In this document: piece after piece, positions 12,801 through 27,214 of the stretch | Numbering within the stretch: the first letter of the stretch is position 1 | Layout: each line of letters begins with the position of its first letter | DNA from: Monodelphis domestica | Lineage: Eukaryota > Chordata > Mammalia > Didelphimorphia > Didelphidae | Assembly (NCBI RefSeq): GCF_027887165.1 | Contig: NC_077233.1 | Coordinates: 229,796,872-229,860,871, forward strand | Reading direction: 5' to 3' | DNA length: 64,000 nucleotides | Notes under the pieces: generated by a model | Database searches by the model: none | What the model was told of the DNA's origin: nothing | What the model saw: the letters and a program-made list of their open reading frames with translations, nothing else | Position numbers and translations under genes: made by a program

Positions 12801-15800
12801 AAGGGAGAGATGGAATGGGATAAATTATTTAAGATAAAGAGTTGTGAAAACTTATTACAGTGGAGGAGAGGATGAGGGTGGTGATGAGTAGTGCTTAAAC
12901 TTTACTCTCATCATAACTGGATCAGAGAGGGAATAACAACCATACTCATTGGGGTATGGAATTTTATCTTACCATACAATGGAGTAGAAGTGGAATAAGA
13001 CAAAGGAAGTGGAAAGGGGGTAATTTGAGGGAGAGGGAAGTGGTGAGGTGATAAAAAGCAAAATACTGGTAAGGAGGAACAGAGTTAAGGGGAAAAGAGC
13101 AGGACTGAAAGAGGAAAATAAGACACAGGGCAATATACAGTTAGTAATTATAACTAGGAATGTGAATGGGATGAACACAGCCATAAAACAGAGTGGATTA
13201 AAAATCAGAATCCTAGATTTCTGGGGTAACATGGCTTCAGTCTATACACAGGACTCTTCCTCTCCTCTTCACCTACCAATATAGACTACTTCAAAAGGCC
13301 CAAAACACCAAATTCATATAAATGAAAAGACTCCATAGTAAGGTACAGCACTGAAGGTACGTGGGACTTGGGCATTTCCACATCATACTCAAAATGTATG
13401 CACCAAATGGTATAGCATCCAAATTTTTAAAGGAGAAATTAGAGGATTTGAAGGAGGAAATAGAAAGTAAAACTATATGAGTGGGAGACTTGAACATTCC
13501 TCTATCAGATCTAGAAAAATCAAACCAAAAATAAAGAGGAGGTAAAATATGTGAATAAAATCTTAGAAAAATTAGAGTTGATAGATATGTGGAGAAAAAG
13601 AAATGGTTACAAAAAAGGAATACACCTTTTCCATAGCACATGGTACATTCACAAAGATTAACCAGGTACTAGGACATAAAAACATTGCAAATAAGTACAA
13701 AAGAGCAGAAATAATAAGTGCAAACTTTTCAGATCATAATGCAATAAAATAACATTTAGTAAGCATATAGAGAGGCAAATTAACAAATTAATTGGAAATT
13801 AAATACTACAATTCTCCAAAATCAGTTAGAGAAGAAATCACAGAATCAATTAATAATTTTATTGAAGAAAATTACAATGATGTGACATCCTTTCAAAATA
13901 TATGCGATGTAGTCAAAGTAGTACTCAGGGGGAAATTTATATCCTTGAGTTCATATATTAACAAATTAGGGAGGGAAGTGATCAGTGAATTGGGCATGCA
14001 AATTAAAAAACTTGAAAGTGAACAAATTAAAAATCCCTAAATGAAAACTAAATTAGAGATCCTAAAAATTAAAGGAGAAATTAATAAAATTGAAAGTAAA
14101 AGAACTATTGAATTAATAAATAAGAGTAGAAACTGGTATTTTGAAAAAAAACAAATAAAATAGAAAAAAGTACTGGTCAATTTAATAAAAAAAAAAGGAA
14201 AGAAGAAAACCCAATTAACAGTATTCAAGATGAAAAGGGAAACCTCACTCCTAATGATTAGGTAAATTAAGAAAATCATTAAAAACTATTTTACCCAATA
14301 ATATGGCAATAAATATGGCAATCTCGGTGTTATGGATGAATATTTACAAAAATATAAATTGCCTAGATTAACAGAAGAAGAAATAGAATACTTAAATAAT
14401 CCCATATTGAAAAAATAAATTGAACAAGCCATCAAAGAACTCCTTAAGAAAAAATCCCCAGGGCCTGATGGATTCACAAATGAATTCTATCAGACATTCA
14501 AAGAACAACTAATCCCAATACTCTACAAACTATTTGACATAATAAGCAAAGAGGGATTTCTACCAAACTCCTTTCATGACACAAATATGGTACTTATTCC
14601 AAAGCCAGGCAGGTCAAAAACAGAGAAAGAAAACTATAGGCTAATCTCCTTAATAAACATAGATTGCAAAAATCTTGAATAGAAAATACTAGTAAAAAAA
14701 CTCCAGCAAGTGATCATGAGGTTTATTCATTATGACCAGGTGGGATTTATACCAGGAATGCAAGGATGGTTCAATATTAGGAAAGCCATCCACATAATTG
14801 ACCATATCAACAAGCAAACCATCAAAACGCATATGATTATTTCAATAGATGTAGAAAAAGCCTTTGACAAAACACAACACTCATTCCTATTGAAAACACT
14901 AGAAAGTATAGGAATAGAAGGGCCTTTCTTAAGAATAATAAACAGTATATATCTCAAACCATCAGCAAGCATCATTTGCAATCGGTAAAAATTAAAAGCA
15001 TTCCCAATAAGATCAGGAGTGAAACAAGGAGACTCATTATCACCTCTATTATTCAACATTGTACTAGAAACACTAGCAGTAGCAATTAGAAAAGAAAAAG
15101 AAATTGAAGGTATTAAAATAGGTACTTAGGAGACCAAGCTATCACTCTTTGCAGATGATATGATGGTCTACTTAAAGAATCCTAGAGAATCAACTAAAAA
15201 GCTAGTGGAAATAACCAACAACTTAGGAAAGTTTCAGGATACAAAATAAAGCCACACGAATCATTAGCATTTCTATATATATATTTCCAAAACATCTCAG
15301 CAGCAAGAATTAGAAAGAGAAATTCCATTTAAAATCACCCTAGACAGTATAAAATACTTAGGAATCTACCTGCCAAGACAAACACAGGAACTATTTGAAC
15401 ACAACTACAAAACACTTTCCACACAATTAAAACTAGATCTAAATAATTGGCAAAACATAATTGCTCATGGGTAGGATGAGCTAACATAATAAAAATGACA
15501 ATCCTACCCAAACTAATTCTTTTAATTAGTGCCATACCTATCCAATTACCAAGAAACATTTTTACTGAATTAGAAAAAAAATTATGACAAAGTTCATTTG
15601 GAAGGACAAAAGATCAAGAATATCAAGGGAAATAATGAAAAAAAATGTGAAGGAAGGTGGCTTAGCAGTACCAGATCACAAACTGTACTATAAAGCAGTG
15701 GGCATCAAAACAATATGGCTAAGAGACAGAAGGGGGGATCAGTGAAATAGACTTGGGGTAAATGATCTTAGCAAGACAGTCTATGATAAACCCAAAGATC

Positions 15801-18800
15801 CCAGCTTTTGGGGAAAAAATCCACTATTCAATAAAAACTACTGTGAAAATTGGAAAACAGTATGGAAGAGATTGGGGTTGAATCAACATCTCATACCCTA
15901 CACCAAGATAAACTCAGAAACTTGAATATAAAGAAGGAAACTATAAGTAAATTAGGTGAACACAGAATAGTATACCTGTCAGATCTCTGGGAAAGGGAAG
16001 ATTTTAAGACCAAACAAGAGTTAGAAAAAATTACAAAATGTAAAATAAATAATTTTGATTACATTAAATTAAAAAGGTTTTGTACAAACAAAACCAATGC
16101 AACCAAAATTAGAAGAGAAGCAACAAATTGGGGGAAATTTTTCATAACAAAAAACTCTTTAGACAAAGGTCTAATTACTCAAATTTATAAAGAGCTAAAT
16201 CAATTATACAAAAAAGCAAGCCATTCCCCAATTGATAAATGGGCAAGGGACATGAATAGATAATTTTCAGATAAAGAAATCAAAACTATCAGTAAACATA
16301 TGAAAAAAGTGTTCTAAATATCATATAATAAGAGAAATGCAAATCAAAACAACTCTGAGGTACCATCTCACACCTAGCAGATTGGCTAACATGACAGCCA
16401 AGGAAAGTAATGTTGGAAGGGATGTGGCAAAATTGGGACATTAATACATTGTTGGTGGAGTTGTGAATTGATCCAGCCTTTTTGGAAGGCAGTTTGGAAC
16501 TATACCAAAAGAGCACTAAAAGACTGCCCTTTTATCCAGCCATAGCACTGCTGGGTTTGTATCTTATAGAGATTATAAGAAAAAAGACTTGTACCAAAAA
16601 ATTCATAGCTGTGTTCTTTGTGGTGGCAAAAAATTGGAAAATGAGGGGATGTCCTTCAATTGGCGAATGACTGAACAAATTATGGCACCCATTGGTGATG
16701 GAATACTATTGTGCTCAAAGGAATAATGAACTGTAGGAATTCCATGTGAACTGGAATGACCTCCAGGAATTGATGCAGAGTGAAAGGACCATAACCAGGA
16801 GAACAATGTACACAGAGACAGATATACTGTGTGGTGCAATCGAATGTAATGGACTTCTCTACTAGCAGCAATACAATGGTCCAGAACAATTCTGAGGGAC
16901 TTATAAGGAAGAATGCTATTTACAGTCAGAGGAAGAACTGTGGGAATAGAAACACAGAAGAAAAACAGCTGCTCAATCATAAGGGTTGATGGGGATATGA
17001 TTGGTGATATAGACTCTAAATGATCACCTAGTGTACATATTAATGGCATAGAAATGGATCTTGATTTATGACACATGTAAAACCCAGAGGAATTGTGCAT
17101 CAGCTATGGGAGAGGTTTGGGGGAGGGCAAGGAAAGAACACGAGTCTTGTAACCAGGGGAAAATACTCTGAATTAATTAAATAAAATTTTCAAAAAAATA
17201 AAACAAGAGGACTAAAAATAAATAAAATTTAGAATCCTATATGTTGTTTACAAGAAATACAGTTGAGGCAAAGTGACACACAGAGTAAATATAAAAGGCT
17301 AGAGTAGAATTTATTTTGCATCATCTAAAATATAAAAAGCAGGAATAGAAATCTTGATTCCAGACAAAGCTAAAGTAGAAATTGATCTGATTAAAAGAGA
17401 TAAGGAAGGAAATTACATCTTGCTAAAAGGTACTATAAACAATGAAGTAATATCAATACTAAACATGGTATAAAATCAAGATTTTTAAAGGAGAAACTAA
17501 AGGAGCTTAAGGAGGAAATAGTAAAACTATACCAGTGGGGGACCTCAACCTTCCTGTATCAGAATTAGATAAATCAAACCAAAAAATAAATAAGAAAGAA
17601 GTAAGGGAAATGAATGAAATTTTAGAAAAACTAGAGTTAATAAATATCTAGAGAACATTGAAAAGAAATAAAAATGAATATACCTTCTTTTCAGCAGTAC
17701 ATGGTACGTATGCAAAGATCAACCATAAACTAGGACACAAAAACATTGTAAACAAGTGCAGAAAGGCAGAAATAAGTGCAAACTTTATAGATCATAACAC
17801 AATAAAATTATAATTAGTAAGGGTTCATGGAGAGACAAATTAAAAAATAATTGGAAACCAAATAATCTAATTTTTCAATACTTGAGGGTTAAAGAACAAA
17901 TCATTGAAAAAATTACTAATTTCATTGAAGAGAATGACAATGAGAAGACAACATATCAACATTTATGGGATACAGGCAAAGTAGTACTCAAGGGAAAATT
18001 TATATCTCTGAGTATCTATATCACCAAAATAGAGAAAAAGGAAATCAATGAATTGGATATGCAATTAAAAAAACTAGGAAAAGAACAAATTAAAAATCCC
18101 CAGATAAAGACTAAATTGGACAATCAAAAAGTTAAAGGAGAAATTAATAAAATTGAAAGTAAGAGAACTATTCAATTAATAAATAAGACTAGGAGTTGTT
18201 TCTTTGAAAAAATAAAATAGATAAGTTGTTGATGAATCTAATTAAAAAAAGAAAGAAGAGAATCAAATTATCAGAATCTAAAATTAAAAGGGGGATTTCA
18301 CCTCTAATGAAGAAGAAATTGAGGCAATTATTAGGAGAAATTTTGCCCAGTTATTTGACAATAGACATGATAATCTAGGGAAAATGGATGAATATTTACA
18401 AAAATATAAATTGCCTAAATTAACAAAAGAGGAAATGTAATACTTAAATAGTACCATCTCAGAAAAAAGAAATTAAACATGCCATCAAGGAACTCCCCAT
18501 GAAAAAAATTCCCAGGGATAGATGGATTCACAAGTGAATTCTATCAAACATTCAAAGAACAACTAATCCCAATACTATACAAACTATTTGGCAAAATAAG
18601 CAAACAAGGAGTCTTACCAAATTCTTTTAATGACACAAATATGGTACTGTTACCTAAGCCAGGAAGACCAAAAACAGAGAAAGAAAACTATAGACCAATC
18701 TCCTTAATGAATATAGATGAAAAATCTTAAATAAAATACTAGCAAAGAGACTACAGCAAGTTATTACAAAGATTATTCACTATGATCAGGTAGGATTTAA

Positions 18801-21800
18801 TACCAAGAATGCAAGGATGGTTTAATATTAGGAAAACCACACACATAATTGACCATATTAATAATCAAACCAACAGAAAGCACTTGATTATCTCAATAGA
18901 TGCAGAAAAAGCATCTGACAAAATACAACACTCATTCCTACTAAAAACCCTAGTAACAGGTCTTTCCTTAAAATAATAAGTAGTATTTATTAAAACCATA
19001 GGCAAGTATCATATGCAATGGGGATAAATTAGAAACTTTCCCAATAAGATCAGGAGTGAAGCAAAGATGCCCATTATCACCACTATTATTTAATATCTAT
19101 GCTAGTGGTAGCAATTAAGAGAAGAAAAAGAAACTGAATGAATTAAAGTAGGCGATGAGGAAACCAAACTATCATTCTTAGCTGATGATATCATAATATA
19201 CTTAGAGAATCCTAGAAAATCCACTAAAAAGGTAGTGGAAATAACCAATAACTTTAGCAAAGTTGCAGGAGACAAAATAAACCCATACAAATCATCAGCA
19301 TTTCTATATATTTCCAACAAAAATCAGTAGCAAAGGTTAGAAAGAAACTCTATTTTAAATCATTCTAGATAACATAAAATATTTGGCAATCCTTCTGCAA
19401 GACAAACACAGGAATTACATGAACACAATTATAAAATACTTTCCACATAAATAAAACTATATCTAAACAGTTGGAAAAATATTAATTGCTCTTGGGTAAA
19501 ATGAGCTAATATAATAAAAATGACAAACCTACCTAAATTAATTTACTTATTCAGTGCCATACCTATCAAACTACCAAAAAACTATTTTATAGAATTAGAA
19601 GAAATAACAAAATTCATCTGGAAGAAGAAAAGATCAAGAATATCAAGGGAACTAATGGAAAAAAAAAAGATGTGAAGGATGGTGGCCTAGCAGTACCAGA
19701 TCTTAAACTGTACTATAAAGCAGTGATTAGCAAAACAATGTGGTATTGGCTAAGAGACAGAAGGGTAGATCAATGGCATCTCCTAGGGGTAAATGAACTC
19801 AGCAATCTAGTGTTACATAAACCCAAAGATCCTAGCTTTTGGGACAAGGGACAAGAAACCACTATTTGACAAAAATTGCTGGGAAAATTGGAAAACAGTG
19901 TGGCGAAAATTAGGTTCTGATTATTATCTCACACCCTCACACTCAGAAGATAAGTTCAAAATGGGTATATGATTTAAAACATCAAGTGTGATATAAGTAA
20001 ATTAAATGAATGTGAAATAATATATCTTGTCAGATCTATGGCTAAAGGAAGAATTTAAGACCAAAAGTGCTTTAAAAGAATTCATGTCCTTTGATCTAGC
20101 AATACCACTACTAGGTTTGTATACCAAAGAGATTTTTTTTAAATGGCAAAAGATCTGTTTGTACAAAAATACTCATAGCTGCACTTTTTGTGGTGGCAAA
20201 AAATTGGAAAATGAGGTGATGTCACTTGATTGGGGAATAGCTGTACAAATTGTGGTACATAATGTTGATGGAATACTATTGTGCTATAAAAAATGATGAA
20301 CTACTTGATTTCTATATGAAGTAGAAAGACTTCCATGAATTGATGCAGACTGAAATGAGCAGAACCAGGAGAATATTTTACACAGAACTGAAACATTATG
20401 GGATGATCAAACACAATTGACTTTGCTACTAGTAGTAATGCAATGATCCAGGACAATCCAGAGTGATTTATGAGAAAGAATGCTATCCACATCCAGAGAA
20501 AGAAATGTACAGTAGAAATGCAGAGGAAAACATATGATTTATCATTTCTTTATATGGATGTATTATTTGGGGTTTTGATTTTAAAAGATTACTCTATTAC
20601 AAAAATGAATAATATGGAATAATATGGAAATGAGTTTTAAGTGATAATACATGTAACACCCAGTGGAATTGCTTGTCAACTCCAAGAAGGGGGAGAGAAG
20701 AGGGCAAGGAGACAACAAGAAAAAAAATTAAAATTTTAATTTAATTTTTTAAAAATAGAAGGGTTGCTATGTAAGAAGGATAAGATAATGTTTTATCCTA
20801 AAAAGCAGGATTAGGAACAATGAATGGAAGCTAAAAAGTGGTAATTTTAGGTTTGGAAAAAATTCCCAATCGAGACATTTTTAAAAAGTAGAATGCTGTT
20901 CATTCTTCTCAGGTCTATTGTTCAACTATTGGCTCCTTCCAGACTGGCTACAAGCATGTAACTGATATTTCCATCTTCCATTCCTCTTCTCCTGCAAATT
21001 GCCCTGGATGTCTTCTAGCAATATTTGGATGTCCAATTTAATTCTAAAAGCACTTACAGTACAAATTGCCATATATACTACAATGTGCCTGGCACAGTGT
21101 AAGATGCTGGTAATATAAAAACAATAAAATAGCTCTTGGGGATGCAGCTGAGTTGCTTAGTGGATTGAGAACCAGGCCTAGAGATGGGAGGTTCTGGGCA
21201 AGTCACTTAACCCTCATTGCCTAGCACTTACTGCTCTTCTGTCTTGGAACAAATACACAATATTGAGTCTAAGACAGAAGGTAAGGGTTTAAAAAAAATA
21301 GCCCCTAACCATAAAGAGCTTATATTTGATTGGAGGAAATAATATATGCCCATGGAAGTAAATATGAAATATTTTTTAAATGGGGGGAATAGGACACAGA
21401 CCTAATATAATAACTGTCAATATTTTTATAGTACTTACTATATGCCAGATACAGGGCTAAGTGCTTTACAATTACTAACTCATGAGATATGTACAACCTT
21501 GAGAGGTAAGTGCTATTATTTTCCCATTTTGTAGAAGTTAAGTGACCCAGGAGTCATACGGCTAGTAAGTGTCTGAGGGCAGATTTGAACTTAAATATGT
21601 AGAGGAGTTGTTTACAATAGAATGAGGGGTCCAGAGGGAACAACACAAGTATAGGAAAGAAAGGAATACAAATATTGAAGGGATGGGGCTCATAAAGATG
21701 AAGATAAAGAGTTAGGGAAGTTAGTTTTCCCTAGGCAACCTATAGGCCATGGGGTAGTAGAATGTTATGTTTATCTTAGTAGTAAAAATAATGTTTTCCC

Positions 21801-24553
21801 CCCCAATGTTTGTCAGGATTTTTAAAAATCATTACTCTTTTCCATGTTAACTCTCCATCCAAACAGCATCATATAAAATTTGGCAATCATGCCATCTATA
21901 TCATGCACAGTTCATAAAGCAAAGCTTTAGATACTGGGAATTAAAAAAGCTAAACAAGACACAATCTCAATTTTTAAAAACCTATGACCTAAGAGATTCA
22001 AAGATGACCTGACCCATCTTTCTGGTCACCAAGGATAGACATGGATTTAGTAGTGTATTGATAAATGTTTCAAGAACTGAATCTCCAAAAATACATGCCA
22101 TATTTTAAAATTTCATTTGTATTAACACTTTATCATTTCCCATCAAGTTTAGAAAGTCAACACAGCAAAAATCAGTCCCTGACTGACAGTTGCCAACTGC
22201 CCACATGCCCAGAAAGAAAAAAAATTTTAATCTCTATGAAAATGTTTTTGATTAAAGTCTTTGTAAATCAGGTGCGTAAAGGAATCAACAGAAAGAAGAT
22301 AAACAATAGGAAATAATGCCTTCTTTTTAATCTTTTCATGTTACTCCATTAAAGAAAACAAAAGCAATGTTGATTTATCAATGTTTGAAAAAGTGAAAAA
22401 AGTGGGGTGTTAAAGAAACAGGGCAGAAAATTATTCATAAGGTATATTTTGGAGGAGTTTTTATACAGGTATGGGTTGGATTAGAAGATCTCTGAAATTC
22501 TAAAATTCAGAGTGGCTTGATTTTTCTCTGGAAAGCAATGCCTTCCTGACCACCTTTTTCAATAGAGGTTGCTATTTCTCTCATGATTTCCTAGGAGAAG
22601 AAGCTTATTTCTAGAGCCTTTGGTACTATACTTTAGGAAACTTACTCTACCACTTTGGGGTTCAGTCCATGTAATTGAGGCTATACTCTTATTTTTATAA
22701 CCTACCTCTTTCAAGTTAATATTCATTCTCAAGGAATTTAGGACCTGGTTCACAGTCTTCCTTTCCACAATAACCCATACACTCATATTTAAGGATGTTG
22801 TTATACATGTTTTTTTCTTGTTTTTTTTCTTTTTAATGTTTTTTGGCACATGCTTACTTCTAAACTATTTCCCTTTCTCTCTCCTTAACTCAGTACTAGA
22901 GAAGGCCAACATTTAACACAGATATATACATAAAACCATATAATACATATTTCTATATATCAGTTCTTTCTCTGGAGGTGGATAGCATCTTCCTTTGTAG
23001 GTCCTTTGTAGTTGATTTGAATATTCATATAACTAAGAATAGCATAGTCATTCATAGTTACTCTTTGAACAGTATTGTTATTGCTGTATATAATGTTCTC
23101 TCAGTTCTGCTATTGCTGTATATAATGTTCTCTCAGTTCTGCTCATTTTACTCTTCATTTCATGCAAGTCTTTCCACGTTTCTCTAAAATCAACCTGCTC
23201 AAACCAGGAGAATGTTGTACACAGAGACTGATATATTGTGGCACAATCAAATGTAATGGGCTTTTCTATTAATAGCAGTGCAATGATTCAGGACGATTCA
23301 GAGGAACGTATGAGAAAGAACACTATCCACATCCAGAGAAAGAACTGTGGGAGTAGAAACGCAGAAGAAAAACATATGATTGATCACATAGTTCTATGGG
23401 TATATGGTTGGGGCATTGGCTTTAAATGACAACTCTACTGCAAATATGAATAATATGGAAATAGGTTTTGAATAATGTATAACCCAGTGGAATTGCTTGT
23501 CAGATCCAGGAGGGGGGAAGGAAGAGAGAAGAGAAAAATCATGAATCATGTAGCCATTGAAAAATATTGTAAATAAATAAATAAAAATTTAGAAATAAAA
23601 TAAAATAAACCTGCTCATTATTTTTTACAGCATAATAGTATTCCATCACTGTCATATCCACCTCTTATTTAGTAGTTCTCTAGTTGATAGACATTCCCTC
23701 AGTTTCCAATTCTTTGCCACCATAAAGAGAGCTGCTATAAACATTTAGAATATATAAGCCCTTTCCCTTTTACTTTGATCACCTTGGGAAACAGACCTAA
23801 TAGTAGTATTATGGATTAGTTGGCAGTTCCACCAATATTATTGACCCAATTTTTCCACATTTCCTCTAGCATTTATCATTTCCCCCTTCTATCACTTTTT
23901 CCAATCTGATAGGTATGAAATGAAATCTCAAAGTTGTTTTAATTTGCATTTCTTTAATCAATAAGTATTTAGAGTTTTAAATCTGACTATATATAGCTTT
24001 CTTTCCTCAAAACTACTTGTTCATGTTCTTTGACCATTTATCAATTGGTGAATGATCCATATTCATATACATTTGAAAGTTAAGTATATACTTGAGACAT
24101 GAGGTCTTTATCTGAGAAACTGCTTATTAAATGTTTCCCCAATTTTCTGCTTTACCCCAACTTTTAATTATTTCTGCCATTCTAAAATTCATTTTAATGT
24201 ATTATTTCAAGTTATTTGTAGAGGAATTTGGGAGAGCTAGGTAATTTCCTGTTTTATTATGCCATTTCCCCACAATTTCTTCTGTCATCATACATACTGA
24301 TGCTCTTCTGAATATCTTAGTCTTCTGCATCAACTTCTTCAGCTCCCCTGACCTATACTTTTGGTACCTATCTCATAGGCTTTTTGTGAAATTCAAAATA
24401 TTCTGCCAATTTTATAGGATTATATAAATGTTAGTTATAATTATTTCATCTTTTCTATACCTAGACACATGGGGATAGTCACATCATATATGATTTCAAT
24501 AGCATCTATAATTGTTCTATGATCTTGCATTCTGAAATTTCCCTTTCTGATAA

Positions 24554-24598
<45 letters not shown>

Positions 24599-27118
24599 TG
24601 TCTTCCCCCTTTGAATCCCTTGCTCCTTTGTCCTTTATAGCTTTGGTAGAAGTTACAAAGACATAATAACTGAATTAGTGAGACATTCATGTTATCTGAT
24701 TTCAAATAGTCTCAAAAAACTGCATAGCAATCTTCAATCTTCCTTGATAGATTCTTCAACCTATTCCCTTTGGTAATTATTCCAAATCTCTCTTCTGAAA
24801 CACCTAAGCTTGCTCCCACCTCAGTAGAGGGAAGCCTTCTATTTTACTGAGAAAATTGAGAGGAATCACTATGGACCTTCTTCATGTTCCCTAATTCCAT
24901 ATTTCAAAATGTCTCTACAGATGTACCTATATCTCCTTGTCCTTTAATGTGGAAAAGAAGTGGCTCTTCTCCTCAGCTTCTCAACTTGTGCTTAGTTATA
25001 CCTTTCTACTTCCTCCAGGAGCTTCTTCCCATCACTCATTCCGTTCCTTATTGCCATCTTCAGCCTCTTCCTATCTCCTGATTCCATTGTTGCCTAAAAG
25101 CATATTTGGTTCTACTCTGTCATTAAAAAAAACTGCCCCTTGTGCTACTGTACTTTCAACCTAATGTTTTTGTATTTTCCCCTCCTCTAATCACCAAATT
25201 CCTAGAAGGAATTGTTTATGCTTTACTGCTTCACTCTTTTACCACCAATTTGTTTCTTAGTTCCTTATAGTCTGGTTTATTACTTCACCACTTAACTGAA
25301 ACTATTCTCTTCAAGGTTACCAATGACCTCTTAACCATCCTTCTTGACCTCCGTATAGCTTTTAACAGTGTTGACTACCCTCTCCTGAATATTCTTTCTT
25401 ACCTTGATTCTAGCCTCAGCTGGTTCCTCTTCCAATCATCCAACTCAATCAATCTTTTGCTTTTCCTAATTCATTTTCCTATTTCCTGTTTGAAAGTCTC
25501 CTAAAACTCAGTATTGAACCTTCTTATCTCTTCATTAGGCAGCTTGGTGGCACAGGAGATGGAGTGCCAGGCCTGGGGTCAGTTTTATCTGGTCTTATCT
25601 GGTATCAGACACTTACTAGCTGTATGAATCTAGGCAAATAACTCCCCTCCCCCATTGGCCTCAGTTTCCTTAACTATAAAATGTGCTGAAGAAGGAAACG
25701 GAAAACCACTTTCTGCCAAGAAAACCTCAAATGGAATTACGAAGAGTTGAACATGACTGAAATGACTGAACATACATCTCTTCATTGATGACCACATCTA
25801 TTCCCATCATTTCAATGTTAAATCTTTACACAGATATCTTTGTGTGTGTGTTATCAACCTATCCTTTTCTCCTGAATTCCAGTCCTGAATGGGCAACTCC
25901 CTGCTAGACTGAAATCCTGTCAGCATCTTAAGCTCAATATGCTTCTTTTTTATATATTATTTTCTTTTCCCCAATTGCATGCAAAAACAATTTAAACATA
26001 CATCTTCCAATATGTTTCAAGCCAGAACCAATTTTTTTATACCCACCCCAAACTTCTTTTATACCCTCCAAGCTTCCCTCTTTCTGTTGAGGGCATCAGT
26101 ATCTTCCTGGTCATTCAAGCTCATAGCTTAACATAATTCTTGAGGTAGGAAGGAAAAAAAAAACCCATTTATTAAATGCCTATTATGTTCCAAGCACGGT
26201 GTTAAATGCTTTACAAATATTATCTCATGATTCTTACAACAAGCGAGGTAGGCACAACTATTATTCACGAGGAAATTGAGGCAGACAGCGATTTTCCCAG
26301 GGTCAGGAAGCTACTAAGTGTAGTTTGTTGGATTTGAACTTGGGTCTTGACTCCACACTTTATTACAATACCCATTTCCCTATAGATTGCTAGTTTAGTG
26401 CCTTAACATCCCATCCTCTTTCTCATTCCCAAAATCCAATCTTCTGCTAAGGTAATTCTTATTGTTGCTGTTCAGTTGTTTCAGTCGTGTCTCACTCTTT
26501 GAGATACTATTTGGGGGGTTCCTTGGCAAAAATATTGGATTGAAATTAATATGAGTAAACTGAGGCAAACAAGATTGAGTGACTGGCTCAGGGTCACACT
26601 GCTAGTGTCTGAGGCCAGATTTGAATTCTGGAAGATATCTTCCTGACTCCAGACCTAGAACTCTATTCAATGTACCATCTAGCTGCCCAGCTGATTCTAC
26701 TTCTAACACATCTCTCACCTCCATCTTTTCCTTTCTACTCATGCAGGTATCATCCTAGTTCAGGTCCTCATCATCTTTCATATGGTCTATTGTAATAGCA
26801 TTTTAACTGGTTCCTTGCTTCTAATTTCTTTCTTCTCCAATTGCTACCCCAAATGCTGCTCCCTTTTATAAACTATGTTCCAGCCAAATTGGACGCCCAA
26901 CAGTTATATGAACTAAATATGCTAACACTCACACTTGCACATTTATCAGGACTATCTACTCTGCCTAGAATGCTCTTTATTGTCAAGCTTCTAGTGCTCC
27001 CTTTTCTGTGAAGTCTTTCCTGACCTTTATTATTAACTTTCTTACTCATTATGTTTTATTTTACCTATTTGTCTTTATGTTTGAACACCAGAATAGTCAA
27101 CTCTTGAAGGGCAAGGAC

Positions 27119-27214
<96 letters not shown>

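Larger units (their letters stand above)
24880..27125 (+). mobile_element. L2 LINE, long copy with nested inserts
   Basis: Plus-strand text follows L2 coding and 3' regions: TTACCAATGACCTCTTAACC (25318), 'tttaacagtgttgactaccctctcctg' and 'cttgaagggcaaggacta' near 27100. It is interrupted by SINEs at 25537-25775, 26160-26390 and 26460-26695. Coding frames are destroyed. Confidence 0.75.

Noticed and set aside
14710..16263. Plus-strand frames resembling reverse transcriptase
   Set aside because: They are fragments of the decayed L1 ORF2, separated by stops and frameshifts; not host genes.
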